From Chelydra serpentina (lineage: Eukaryota; Chordata; Testudines; Chelydridae): 64,000 nucleotides of DNA. The notes below the pieces were generated by a model. The model ran no database searches. It saw only the letters and a list, made by a program, of their open reading frames with translations, and was not told where the DNA came from. Position numbers and translations under genes: made by a program. Shown piece after piece: positions 34,302 through 46,800 of this stretch (position 1 is the first letter of the stretch; each line of letters opens with the position of its first letter). The DNA lies in NCBI GenBank assembly GCA_037349315.1, contig JBAIAC010000007.1, positions 46,270,001 to 46,334,000 on the forward strand, written 5' to 3'.

Positions 34302-37300
34302 CCTTAAACCAAGGTCAACAGTTTTTAATGTCAGAGCAGCCTCTAGGAAGAAGGTAGAAAAGATAGTTAAATGACTAGAATAGGCATGAGGAGGTTAAAA
34401 AATACTGATGTATTTTAGCAGTTTCTTGGACCCTTGTGCATTGGTCAAAATGTGGCTCTCCAAATACTCTTATTACAAATAGCCCATAAAGTTCTTGAAG
34501 AAGGGAGCTAGGTAGAGCCAAGAATTAGTGCATTAGGCTTTCCTCTCTAGAGATCTCATCATCATTTCCATTGTCACAAAATTCCTATGCAGTTTGACAC
34601 AAAATGCTCAGAAGAGGCCCAGGACTGGAATTACAGAGCTATTGAAGACCAGTATTGAGATGTGTTGGTATTATGTATGTGCATGTGTTTCTTAAAAGAT
34701 ATGTATCTTGCTTAGTTGAGATACTAGAGTTCTTTGAGATATACCTTCAGGCTGTCAGCCTATCTCATCTAGCATCCTGCCTCCAAAAACGTCTCTTAAG
34801 ATGGTGTGTGTGACAGAGGGCTTAACAAGTTATATTTGGGGGCGGGGAGGGGAAATGGTAAGAATCCCTGTTGAAGGTTAGCTGTCCCAGTTCTGTGGAA
34901 ACTAAAATGGGTACCACAAAGCCCATGTTTAAATGTCTCTCTGAATCTTTTCCTTGTCATGCTACCTAACCCAGCAGTCATAAAACAAACCCCAAAATAA
35001 ATAGGTACGTATTTCCAATGTAGATTTAAAATGACTCAGCGAAGGAGAGATTCTAAAAAATGTCTTTGCTGTTACAATCCCAGTTGCTCTACATAACAAA
35101 TTATCTGGGTTCCTCTGACCCCACCAGTGTTCTCCCATTGAACTTGATCCAAAACCCATTAAATTAATAGACTCTCACAGACTTCAGATCAGGCAAATGG
35201 CTACGTTTTCTGACTGTGAGGGCAGGTACCTGTGGCCATTCTGTTGATCAGGGATAAGGTTTTCTCTAGACATGAGCCAAAACTAGATTTTTAAAAAATC
35301 TGAATCCCCCACAAATTTAGATCTAAATCAATCCTTAAAGTTACTTGTTTCTGACACTGATTCTGTGCTAGGCATTGTAAAAATAAAGGGAGGTATGTTA
35401 CTGCCCTAACAGGCTCTTTGCAAAACAGTTGAGGCTCTTCAGTCCATTTCTAGTCTTATCTTACCCTGACAAATGCTGAGAGGTGGCTTCATTTCTTATC
35501 GCAGTGCCTTACGAAGACATCATTTCTTGTTTTTGTTCTAAAGTAGATTTATCTATTCAGTCTGTAGCTATCGCAAGGTGCATTTCCTCTTGAAAATAGC
35601 TGTCAGGACAAATAACTGAGGAATTATATTTCCAGCATGGTGAAGAAGTGATGATGTGAAGGAATATCTATTTTTTTTCAATCCTGAGAACCATGATCAA
35701 AACTGGGAGAACGTCAATTGCATGATTTGTAATTGAGGGGATTGAAAAATTCATCCCCCTGGAACATTAGAAATGAGAATACATGTGGAAATGTTGGGCC
35801 AGATCCTCAGTGAGTGTGAATCAATCTGGTTCCATGAGTTTAAACTAATTTGCACTAGAGAAGGATCTGACCTGTTGTCCAGATGTAATTCAGGGAGCTG
35901 CTCCTACTGTTTTTTGGTTTTTTTAAGGGCCTTATCCCAAACTTTGTTTTGTTCTCCTTTGTACAGAAACAGTCACTGGATCTCGCAATGTTTTTAGGCA
36001 TTGTTACTTATGTTCACAAGTAATAATTTACTCATGCAAAATCCATTGTGCTTGCTTAGTTGTAAAATGATTTTATAGCTGTAATTTCTGTCCTTTTCAT
36101 GGACAAGATGAACATGCAAAAATTGCATTCTAAGCTATGCATACAGAAGCTAATTACGTTCTTTAAAAAAAAAATGAAATGTGATTGGAAAACAAAATGC
36201 TTGGATAGTATCTTGATGTGAGCAAGTAACCTAAAAACATTTCTGAAAATGTTTTATCCTCCAGCTCTCCTTTTATGTGTCCTAGTAACAGCCAAAGATG
36301 AGAGAATGCAAATTAGACAGGAGAAAAAAATCCTCTCAACAAATAAATAAATTCAGGCTTACATTTATATTTGGATTCTGAGAGTATCTGTTTAGAATGC
36401 AAGCAATAATGGCTTTGTCTACTAACTTCATAATCCACATCAAATATGAACTGCATCACACACTAGTGTGGTACTCCACTGGTCTTGCATACACCACTGG
36501 TACCTGGAACAAGACCTATGGCATATGCTACCAGGACTGGAGTTTGAGTAAACATTTGCTGTCTTTAGTGCTAGTTGGTGAGTGTAGGTAAATGTCTTTT
36601 CCCTCTTTTGTTTCAACCATTCGAGTCTAACCTACCATACTATGTGCATTTGCTGTTTTAAATCTACATCATATTGTGTTGTGTTTTTTAAAAAAAAGTA
36701 ACCATTAATTGTAAATATCACTAATAGGATGAGGATATTTGAAAGTTGATAAACAGTATGTTCAAGAATAGCAATGAATGCTTTGCCAGAAAACTTCTGT
36801 TCTGGCACAGTACCGATTATATCTGGAGTTGCAGAATAGAAATTGTGCCATTATGTACTTTGAAATATGCTATTAGGAACATAATTGCACAGAAATTTGC
36901 ATAAAAGACAAAATGCACCATTCATGATGGCTTCTTCATTACTGGTTTTTTCCACCATAAATTCAAGGGCTTCAGAATAAGTGACCCTGAGAGTGAGATG
37001 TGCTCATCAATCCTCAAAGTTAAACATCAGGAGAAATACTGCTGCTGTGCCTTCATATAGTTTAATCAGTGTATATGCTAATTAAGAGGGGATTCTTTCA
37101 GCATTTTTATTGTAAAGATAACTAAAATTGATGTAAGGGCAATGTACAATTATCATACCAGCTATCAAAGTTAATTAGCCCTAATTAAAAAATCACCATA
37201 GCTACACTGTGTTGTACTGAACCGCATACATGTTATTGAAAACAATACTTCTATTGAGTCCAATTTCATTTATAACCTGTTACGGTAACTGAAAAACCTA

Positions 37301-37302
37301 TT
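34302..37302. other. Long non-coding stretch
   Basis: No gene recognised. It contains the small palindrome listed at 35,796 and otherwise AT-rich DNA. The open stretch at 36,397-36,591 has no recognisable motif. Confidence 0.45.
35796..35872. repeat. Small palindromic MITE-like repeat
   Basis: It runs from ggccagatcctcag to aaggatctgacc with imperfect arms about 77 bp end to end. I recognise it as one of the short palindromic repeats abundant in sauropsid genomes. A similar logic applies to 39,944-40,030 and 48,953-49,006. Confidence 0.5.
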
Positions 37303-37310
37303 CTCTAGTA

Positions 37311-37426
37311 CTCTACTGTTTTCAACCTTTTTCATTTGTGGACCCCTAAAAATTTCAAATGGAGGTGCAGACCCCTTTGGAAAGCTTAGACATAGTCTGT
37401 GGACCACCACAGGTTGAAAACCACTG
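37311..37426. mobile_element. Short hAT-type MITE with perfect 8-bp duplication
   Basis: The 116-bp insert contains 'ttttcaacctttttcatttgtggacccc' (in part) and ends 'caggttgaaaaccactg', hAT-like inverted ends. The octamer ctctagta flanks it exactly at 37,303-37,310 and 37,427-37,434. The left terminus is slightly altered (ctctactg instead of cagtgg), but the duplication makes the boundaries firm. Confidence 0.82.
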
Positions 37427-37434
37427 CTCTAGTA

Positions 37435-38321
37435 GCACAGAACAACAAAAATTTAATCAGGTTTAATTACTGACAATCACCTCTGAAGACTCTGTTATTA
37501 CCTCCTCATATTTCCACAGTGTTTTTTTTCAGATATAGTTATTTCTATGGACACTCCTCATCCTATGATATTTCTGTTTATACTCAGCCGTCTTCTCCAT
37601 GGAATATTTTTATTTCTGTGCTTCTGATATTATTCTGCAACTTTGCTCAGGAATTAAACTACTTACCTGTTACCATATTCTTTGTGTAAAATATGAAAGG
37701 GCGTTATTTAGTGTGAAAACAAAAGGGGCTTGGAAACTCTAGCTCAGTCCCTGACTCAGAACCACTGGGGAATTCTCTTAGCCATCTTGTGCCTCAGTTT
37801 GCCCATCTGTACAATTATTTTGACTTGCAGATTTGTGAAGCTTAATTAAACTGAAGTTTAAAAAGTGATTGGATATTCTTGAGAGAGGCTTTGTATAATG
37901 TAAGTGCAATATAAGAAATACCAGGATACAGTTAGATACTACCACACAAGAAACATAATAATACACTGATAGAACTAATAAAACAGTTTCTCATTAAAAC
38001 ACTAATTTTCCCCTCAGGAATAAGTGATGTTTCATCTTGCTGCAGCACACAAGTGCTATTGATCATCTCCTTCCTGTTAAGTGCTGCTTCTGTTCATCAA
38101 CTAAGGGTATGGTCAGCATGTCCAGAATTCAGACCATGACGTTGTCCATGATAGCCTTGACCTTTAGTTGAAGAATCAAAACCAAGATGCTGTTTAAAAC
38201 ATTTTCTTTAATAATGGAAGGCATTATACCCAGATCTGCTCTACCATTAGGGATATATAGTGGCAGTGCAATGCACTATAATCATATGATGACAAAGCAG
38301 CTCAAAGGGATCTTAAATAGA
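37435..38321. other. Non-coding; CORE-SINE-like fragment at about 37,735-37,925
   Basis: The phrases 'tgcctcagtttgcccatctgtac' (in part) and 'agaggctttgtataatgtaagtgc' (in part) at 37,789-37,911 mark a degraded CORE-SINE in + orientation. The rest holds nothing recognisable. Confidence 0.5.
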
Positions 38322-38712
38322 GTTGGTCAGAAATACTGTGACAAAACCACATTCTGTTGGAAAAGGCAATTCTGTCAAAATTGAAATATTTGAAATTGTA
38401 TCAATTTCACCAAAATTCCATTTTGGAATAAAAAAACAGCAGGAAAAAAAGCTCCAGAACTGTTGAAATGGGCCATTATGACCCTTTGGGGATGAAATGT
38501 TTTGAAATGACCATGTTTTAAAAATTGTATGACATATTATAATCCTTTAAAAAGTCAAAAACAATTTTTTTAAATGAAGCATTTTGATCAATGCAAAATG
38601 ACTTTTTTTTCAGAATTTTCTGTCTTAGAATTTGAAAACTTTTGGCTCTAATTCTGATCTGAAATAAAGTCAGATTTCAAAATCCTTCATGAAATGGAAT
38701 TTCTATCCTCCA
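38322..38712. repeat. AT-rich interspersed repeat family, copy B
   Basis: It starts with 'agttggtcagaaatac', parallel to 'agaactggtcaggaattt' at 60,292 and the inverted 'ttcaactggtct' at 43,169. The interior is dense in aaatttt and tttgaaa words. The shared ends suggest one non-autonomous DNA transposon family; no target duplication was verified. Confidence 0.5.
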
Positions 38713-39479
38713 CACATCTTTAGTCCTAAACCAGCCTTAAAGAAGTTGATATATATATTTCCCTCTAGTATGGGGAAATCCTACTCTGTTGTAAAGTAAA
38801 CTTTATGCTAGGGCCCACCCCCACATGAATAAGCCATGTGTTAAGCTCTCCTGAGGAAAGAAAGGATGCACAGTGGAGGCTGGAACACAATGCATTCTGC
38901 TGATCTTTGGCCAGTGAAACAAGCCCTAGAAGATTGATTCAAGTCAGGGTAGCCAAGGTTGCTCTAACTTGCACCTGGGGCCATATAGCTTGGTTTCCAC
39001 CTCCCTTCATTTATCTGTGCCAGGGAGGGGAGTGGTGGTGGTAGATTTTCTTGGTGCTAAGACAGGAATAGAAACTTCCACTAGTACTGTACTATACTCT
39101 TGTAATCAATGTCTTTACTTTTCCTAAGTTAAGCAGTAGGGAGAATACTTTTTCTGATGGCAAGACTTCTGAGAATATTAATATGAAGCTTAGGCTGTGA
39201 TATGGCTCTTACAAGAATGGATGGCCAGGCTTCCCTAACAGAATGATGCCATTCATCAGCAGAATGTTGAAGACTGGAGGAAGAAAATCAATCAAAGAAG
39301 ACAGCTAGAAGGGGTGCTGAACAGGGGTAATCATAGCAACTGTGCAAAGTAGCTGAGTGTGAGCTCTTACTACTGAGGAATCAACTGTTGGGCTGCAGGG
39401 AGGTGCTTATACTTTATCAAACCTTATTGTGATTGAAGCCAGCCCAGCTTTTCTGTGGTCCAAGGACAATTGTGAACTC
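38713..39479. other. Non-coding stretch
   Basis: Nothing recognised. Confidence 0.45.
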
Positions 39480-40092
39480 AGGCTCAGTCATGAACATAAC
39501 CCTAAATTCTCTTACTGTCTAAACTTGCCTTGTAGTCTGTGTTCCATGCAATTTCAGGCTATCCAATTGGCTCTTACTAGCTCAGTGTGCTGCCAGTCTT
39601 CCTTTCTGTTTTCCCAACAGTGATACCCCACCATTCACTTTTAATTCAGTGAAATAATAGATCAGCAGGCACCTTTTACACCATGATGGGAAATCCCCAA
39701 ATGCTACTGGTATGCTAATGAATATACCACACAAGGCCAAGCAAGTAGGGGCTCCAAGCTAGAGCCGGGTGCCAAGTGATGGAAGGTAGAAAATTTAGAT
39801 GCATTTCCTTGCCCCAAGTCCTCTCCCACTCTGGGACATGTGCTGTCAATGCGTGACCATAGCACCCTCCCAGATGGGGAGATCTGAGCAGCAGTTTTAC
39901 ATAAGTGCAGTCCTAGCACCAGAAAAAAAAAGATGACATTCTGCTCTCAGTTAGTCCAGTGGAAATCCAGACTCATTCCCTTTGCTCCACTGGAGTTATG
40001 CCAGTGTGACAGAGCAGAATTTCACCTCAAGTCAGTGTACCACCACCGCCACCTTTTTGTAAAAAGTGCAATGTCACATCATCTCCCACCCA
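39480..40092 (+). repeat. Left arm of a large inverted duplication
   Basis: This 613-bp arm matches, in inverse orientation, 43,411-43,846. For example aggctcagtcatgaacata at 39,480 has its complement at 43,828-43,846, and 'aaagtgcaatgtcacatc' near 40,062 has its counterpart near 43,430. Identity is high over the shared parts by eye. About 180 bp (roughly 39,790-39,972) is present here but absent from the right arm. The open frame at 39,429-39,623 has a near-identical twin in the other arm simply because of the duplication. Confidence 0.88.
39944..40030. repeat. Palindromic MITE-like repeat within the left arm
   Basis: It begins acattctgctctcagtta and ends 'gtgtgacagagcagaattt', imperfectly self-complementary around 'ccactggagtt'. 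The other inverted arm keeps only the second half. It resembles the small palindromic repeats at 35,796 and 48,953. Confidence 0.5.
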
Positions 40093-42668
40093 GAATAGAG
40101 CCGAAACATTAGTGCTTTAGGCCTCCACAACACCGATTCTGATGTTTAGGGTTCTCCAACTCCCATTTCTGCCTAGAGTCCCTATTCTAACCCTCTGGGG
40201 TGCCCCCAATTCCCCTTCTTCCCAATTCCCCATCACAAAAACTTCCTTGCTGATAGCCCCTCCCAAACTTCCTCAGACCTTCCAATCCCCTCATCCACCC
40301 AAGGGCTCCCATTCTGTTTCCACTATGAATCTGGTGCTCAGCATGTTCACTACTTTTCCCTCTTTCTTCCACTGGAGAGTCATAAGTCTGCTGGAGGGGG
40401 AAGAGGAGAGCCAGTGCCTTATTCTGGCCAATAACGGAGGGAAGGTGGAAACCTTTTAAACTCTATCCTGGGAAAAACTAGGCTAGGAGGGAACTCCAGG
40501 GAGCACAGAAACAGCAGTCACCCAAGGTACTCATGCACAGTGTGCACTAATTCCTTTATAGGAGGGACTGTGAGGTGGGACTTGCAGCTTGTGCAACATC
40601 TGGACATGTGGAGGGGTCCCCAGTGAGCCAGTGGATGGTGGAGCTGAGCCCTGGCCAGTAGGACCTGCAGGGAACACTCAATAATTTTTAATAGAGGAAT
40701 GGACTATATAGAAGGCTGCCCAGGTATTACCTCATTATCCTCCTTCAAATTCCTCCTCAAAATTCTCCTTTGCCGTGATGTCTACCAAAAAACCCTTTGT
40801 ACCTGTTAGACTGCTGGTGCACTAATACCACAGCCTGTCATGTTCACCGATATGGTCTCATTGTTTCCTTGTGTTCACCCATCTAACTCTCTCTATCAGT
40901 CTGTCTCTTGTCTTATACTTGTATTCTAAGCTCTCTGTGTTTGTACAGTGACTAGCACAATGAGGCCCTGGTGTATGACTAGGGCTCTTATGTGCTGCAA
41001 TACTACAAACAATAAATTAATATTGGGTCCCAGGAGCCCTTACCCACATCTGGCCTACCTCCTTGTGGATGAGTTAGGAATTCTTGTGTTTGTAACTTGT
41101 GATGATTTCAGTGGATGTAAGAGTTGTTTTCAAAATCACTTTTGTTTACTGAAAGTCTTGTTCTATTAATAAAAACGTGGCTTTTGGTAAACAAAAACAA
41201 CATGGGTCTATTATCTTTTTGCATGTAGCTTTAGTATTATATCGAGGTTTATTGTTAAATGGCCGGTAATACCAGGCCTGGTCCATCTTTTTTTCCTTGG
41301 GTGCCAGTGCGGAGGGGCCTCAAAGAGAGACACTTGCTGAGTCTGGCTTGGAACCGAGACTGGACTGGAGAGGGCATCCTGGACACTAGGAGCCCCATTA
41401 CTGACTGCTATTGCTCACTTTTTAATTGTGACCATTTGTCTCTGCACCTCGGGTCTCTGCAACCTTTTTCTTTCTTGCCAGTCTTAGTTAAATGACCTTT
41501 CCCTTAGCCATGTCTCTGAGTGATTATTGGGATCCACCAAGGATAGTACCTACCCTAGCTGCGGAAGCACCTGCAATGCTTGCTTCTAAGTCATAGGACA
41601 CCTGGTGCTACTGGCACCTTATGGGGTTGGTGTACTCTGGTACTGAGCAGACAATGTGCATCTGAGCATGTGTTAGTGTGGCTGAGAGACTATTGTGATG
41701 AGGAGAGAAATACAGTCCATTTCAAATGTTTGCTTGAGGGTCCAAAATTATTATAGCCCAGTCTTATTGCTAATATGGTGTGTGTGTGTATATATAGATA
41801 GATATAGCCTTAGGTAAATCTCAGCTGTTCATGGTACAAGGCTCAAGTCACACACTTGCTTTCTCCTCCAGAAATCTTGAATTTCAGCTCCAACTCCAAG
41901 AAACTTGTATGTTGGAACTAGAAGATCAGTGTTATTTACATTTGCAGTTGACTGCTTCATCAGTTCTTTGGAAATGAGACCGTGTTTTAGTATGCTGGGT
42001 AAATTTGGTTTGATGGAATTAATTGTGCTGCACTTTTCAATATACAAAGTGTGTGGTGGAATAGCTGCTGGGATTCTCTGTCCCTTGCACCCTCTCCAAT
42101 CCATGGTGCTGAAGCAACCCTGTCACTAGTTTGTTGCACAAGACAAGCACTTATAGCCTCATGGCCTTCAGTTATTCAAACCCCATTCCTCTTACTGTAT
42201 TTATTAGGTGGCTGACTTACTGCTGTCACATCAGTTAAAGCACAACTAAACAGCAGGCGATCTTAGTATTTTGTTCTATTATTAGATGCCAGTTACCATC
42301 TGGTGGTGTGCTGTTGGAAAGTGTTATTATTCTGTGTCAGCAAACGCAAAGTGCAGCAGTTTGGTGAGTGTACAAAGGAAGTTAATGCTTAGAGGCAGGA
42401 ATATTGTTGCTATAATTTTATCTTGAGCCAAGAAATGCTTCCATGTGTGCAAATCATCTGTCCAGGCAAAATAACTGAATAGCTGGGTGATGCTGTTTTC
42501 CACTAGTAACAAATGTTCACAATACTTTCCTGCATGCTGTACATAGCCTGCAGTGCTCCATTTCAAGTGGCTTAGTAAACCAAACCCTTGGAGTTTCCTT
42601 TAAGATCAGCCCTTGTAAATGGCTCCTTGTTGTCTCCAAAACAGCCACCTTGTCTTCACCAAACATCA
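40093..42668. other. Spacer of the inverted duplication, first part
   Basis: No gene. At about 40,905-41,020 a CORE-SINE/L2-type tail ('gtttgtacagtgactagcacaatgaggccc' in part) is present. A (GT)n/TATA-rich tract lies at about 41,779-41,806. The proline-rich open stretch near 40,142-40,459 has no motif and overlaps an antisense stretch. Confidence 0.45.
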
Positions 42669-43178
42669 CTCCTAGAACTGGTTGGGAAATGTTGGATTTT
42701 TTTCCTCTGTGGAAAATTTTGTTTTTTGGTGAACATTCAAAAACCAAGATATTTTGGCCAAAAGCAAAATTAGTTCTGTTTGGAAATGCCACTCAGATGC
42801 CTCATCGGGTGCCTAATGCTCCAAGTCTCTCTAGACTGGGCTCCCTAGCTGCATTACATCTCCCATGATACACCACTGGCTACTTTCTTGAAGAGGGGAA
42901 TCCAAGTGTCATGGTAGCCTCTGGCTGTGGTGCTTCATGGGAGATGTGGTCTGGCTGTGGAGCCTTGCCCATAGAGGAAAATGGGGACAAGAGGTAACTG
43001 AACTATAACGCCCATGAGGCACTATAGCATCATACCCAAATCAAAATCTTTTGGGCATTCTATTTTTTGATAAAAAATATACATTTTCTGTTGAAAGCAG
43101 ACAGTTTTCATGAAGAAACATTAGGTGGAAACTAATTTTTCCATCGAAAAAGTTTTGATGGACATTTTTCAACTGGTC
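42669..43178. repeat. AT-rich interspersed repeat family, copy C (long form)
   Basis: It starts 'tagaactggttgggaaatg' and ends 'catttttcaactggtct', inverted terminal phrases. The centre carries a GC-richer block (about 42,800-43,020) with 'gactgggctccctagctgc', 'catgggagatgtggtc' and 'aactataacgccc'. The copy at 60,292 has the same central block. It is probably a DNA transposon of about 0.5 kb. Confidence 0.55.
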
Positions 43179-43231
43179 TTGATTGTTCCCTTTCTGATAT
43201 TTATATAAATATAATATATAAATTGGCATAT

Positions 43232-43410
43232 CTCTATCTCCTAGAACTGGAAGGACCAGGTCATCGAATCCAGTCCCCTGCCTTCACTAGCAGGACCAAG
43301 TACTGTCCCCTGACAGATTTTTGCCCCAGATCCCTAAGTGGCCCCCTCAAGGATTGAACTCACAACCCTGGGTTTAGCAGGCCAATGCTCAAACCACTGA
43401 GCTATCCCTC
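43232..43410 (-). mobile_element. tRNA-headed SINE with CR1-like tail (turtle type)
   Basis: On the minus strand the element starts at 43,410 with gagggatagctcagtggttt. This includes an A-box-like TAGCTCAGTGG (43,394-43,404), and a B-box-like agttcaatcc (43,351-43,360) follows. The tail, seen on the plus strand as 'ctagaactggaaggaccagg' and 'agtcccctgc...agcaggacca', resembles a CR1 3' end, so the CR1 machinery could have mobilised it. tRNA/CR1-tail SINEs of this kind are known from turtles, which supports the organism call. It sits exactly at the inner edge of the right inverted arm. Confidence 0.85.
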
Positions 43411-43846
43411 TGGGTGGGAGGTGATGTGATGTTGCACTTTTTACAAAAGGTGGCGGTGGTGGTACACTGACTTGAGGTGAAATTCTGCTCTGTCACACTG
43501 GCATAACTCTAGTGGAGCAAAGGGAATGGGAATATTCTACCTTCCATCACTTGGCACCTGGCTCTAGCTTGGAGCCCCAACTTGCTTGGCCTTGTGTGGT
43601 ATATTCATTAGCATACCAGTAGCATTTGGGGATTTCCCATCATGGTGTAAAAGGTGCCTGCTGATCTATTATTTCACTGAATTAAAAGTGAATGGTGGGG
43701 TATCACTGCTGGGAAAACAGAAAGGAAGACTGGCAGCACACTGAGCTAGTAAGAGCCAGTTGGATAGCCTGAAATTGCATGGAACACAGACTACAAGGCA
43801 AGTTTGGACAGTAAGAGAATTTAGGGTTATGTTCATGACTGAGCCT
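43411..43846 (-). repeat. Right arm of the large inverted duplication
   Basis: This 436-bp arm is the reverse complement of most of 39,480-40,092. It lacks the segment corresponding to about 39,790-39,972, joining 'ggtagaa' directly to 'attcccattccc' in the left-arm sense. Its inner edge coincides with the SINE head at 43,410. Confidence 0.88.
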
Positions 43847-46800
43847 CTTTCTGATTGGCTCTTTATTTCCTTCACTGTTGCCCATCACGGGTCCTTTCAC
43901 ACCACCATCCAACCCTTCTGTGACACCTGGTCCATCAATGTCCATGACCGCTCTCCCCCTCCAGCTTGCTCTATCCTCCTCTCAGTTCAGGTGTTGAAAC
44001 CCTGCATTCCAAGCTCTCCACCACCCTCAACTCCTTCACTCTCCCACTGCAAGGTCCCATCCCACCAAACCCCATCACCCACGTCTTACACTCTTGCTCC
44101 TATGCAGCTGAGAACTTTTAGAGAACACCCAGTGAACATATGAATTTCTTCAACTCAAGATTTATTTTTTCCCTTCTTTAGTGCTTTTCAGTTAACACTA
44201 TTCCATTTTCATTGACTTTCACTTTGTCAATTCCAGCATCCTATTCACAATTTCAATGCACATGGTCTTGTTGGCTCTTCCAGAGAGGGTTAGAAACAAC
44301 TGACATGACCTTTCACCACCTCCTCACTTACCATGACTAGAGCTGTAACTAGACATTTTAGCACCGGGACAAGCAAGCATATTTGCACCATTTGCCAGTT
44401 TTTTTAATATCTAGCTATTTATCATTACTCTTATCCTTGTCCCACCTATCCAAATCCACATGTTGCATCTTATACTAAATTAGATTGTAAGTTCTTTTTG
44501 GCATGAGAAATGTCTTTTTCTCTGTCTGTAGAATGCATGCATACTATACTGCCCCACCTGTATTGACTGTTCAGAATCAGCCACATTTTGTTAAAAATGC
44601 TTTTTTTTTTTTTTTTTTAAAGGAGCCTGAAATATCTGCTCTGGGGTTTAGGGGAGTCTCAAACTCAAAGGATTCTGGGGCAGTTGAAGCAAGGTGAGCT
44701 CATGTCTGGGTATGAATACCACTTCCCATGAATACTGCTGCAAGCAGGCCAAATAGGCAGTGGTAAAAACAGCTGGTGGAGTCTGGAGGGAGACTCCAGT
44801 TGAGCATTGGGGGAGGGGGATAAGGAGAGAGAAGAGAGAGAGGTGCCAGGACCGAATGAGGCAGCAACTCGCACCAGAAAAGAGGGCACATGTTAAGTAG
44901 GATTGTTTTATTTTTTCATCTCTGTACAACAAGATTGGCAGTTCCCGAGTGCTGCAAAGAGCAGCAAGAAATACCCCTGGTGAATGTAGGTAACTACTGC
45001 TTATTATTAATTATTATTATAAGATGTTATTTATTTATTATTACTGATGATAATATCAGAAGGCGGGGTGGAGTGGGAGTGCTAAGAAAACTGTCCCTTA
45101 TTTTTGAAATAGGTTGGTAACCCTAGTGGTAAATGGGGAGCCAGTGGATAGAGACCCCAGTAGCTGAGTTATGTGCGTCAGAAGGGTGCCAGGAACAGAG
45201 CTGAAAGGAAGTCCAGTTTAGGAGAGACAGGAAAGACAGAGATAGTAGGAACAGTAAGGATAGTCACAAAAGGGACAGTACCTAGAAACACAGTGGTTTA
45301 AGGGGAAATGAGAAAAAGTTAAAGGAAGAATGTACGGTTAAACAAGAGGAAAAATAACTGAAGTTTTTAAAAACTATTAGAAAAACATTGTTAGAAAATG
45401 GTGAGGAAAAGTAAAGGAAGAATTAAATGTGAAGGAAATAAGCTATAATAAAAGATAAACTGTAATTAAATAGAAACAACTTATGAATAAGGAGGAAGTG
45501 AGCTGCAGCAGATGTAAGAAAATTGTAAGGAATGTAAAACAGAACATCAGGACAGCATCTTAAGGTATACAAAGTAAAGTGACCGGAATAGAGAAATTGT
45601 TAGAGAGCAAATGGACTGTAAGTCAGAAAGGAGCAGAGGGATAATTGTTCAGTCAAGGAACCAACACATCACATCAAGGAATAAATGTCTTTATTTAAGC
45701 TGGAACGCAAAGCAGTAAATAAAGATTACACAAGAGGATTTTGCAAGATATAACTAAACATCCTACAACTTTTCCTCCAAACTTTGGGGTTGCAGAGGCT
45801 GGAAACTGAGAAACTGAAAAGGGAACATATGTTTATGTGGGGTTTATGTTTATGTGGGGTTTATGTTCTAGGGCATAGCATTTCTTAATTCAAAATTCTG
45901 TTATTTCATAAATGTAAATTTATTTCCTATAGAGTGAGTTTAATTAAGATTATAGTGGTTGATATTCAGTAGGTAGCAGTCATTGGTTACTGTAGTTTGA
46001 TGTAAGCCCAAGTAGTGGTTCCTGCTAAAGCAACCAACTCTGATTGACTTGTGATTATTCCCCACTTAATTGATTTTTCTTTTATCCCAGCTGATTGAGA
46101 TGCAACATAATTTGGCCTCTAGAGTGCCTCTGCCTCTCCTTATTGCTCTGATTCAGAACACCTACTACAATGGAAAATTTGACTGGGGTCATTGAGTTAT
46201 AGTGTAATACAAATAACGATCCCACCCGAATATGCTTCGGTGGCTCACCGGGGATGGGGAGAAATCAAGGGTGGAAGGCTCTGAGAAGGAAAGTTCACCG
46301 GCTTTCCACACTTCTGTTAACAGCCTTGGATCATGTTCACCAAACTTCATGAGCTGAGCCTGAGGTTCAGGGATGTCTCCAATTAAGACTGTTTTTTTTG
46401 TGTTGGTGGTGGTTGGTTATTTGTTTGAGTACCTTTGTGGCTGAAGTTGAACCTCTCTCCAAATTCCATTACAACTGTCTTGGTGGCTTGCCTCCCTACA
46501 CAGTTTCTAAACCTTTATGCTTGTGTTGGGAGATCTCTGACACCTTTCATAGTTGTTTCCTTTTTTGTTCTGTTTTAAAGTGTGGATTTAAAAGTTCTTT
46601 AGCAGTTCCAGAATGTGAATTCAGAGTTTTGAGTTTCTCCACAGTCTACAAAGATTTTGGATAGTTTGTTACTGTAGACTATATGTCAGAACACCAAGAG
46701 CAAAAGATAGATACTCTGATATAAACTGAAATTACAGTTAATTATTTGATTGGTAATGGAATATGGAGCTTCCAATCACTAGGTTGCTGGTTTGAATCTA

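Noticed and set aside
39429..39623. Open frame repeated almost identically at 43,703-43,945 on the other strand
   Set aside because: The similarity is explained by the inverted duplication; nothing indicates a protein under constraint.
43351..43410. A minus-strand tRNA gene
   Set aside because: A- and B-box-like words are present, but the cloverleaf is not intact and the sequence continues into a CR1-like SINE tail, so it is a SINE head.
46225..46390. GC-richer patch that could be an exon
   Set aside because: Stops occur in the frames I read and no recognisable protein segment or clear splice-site pair is present.
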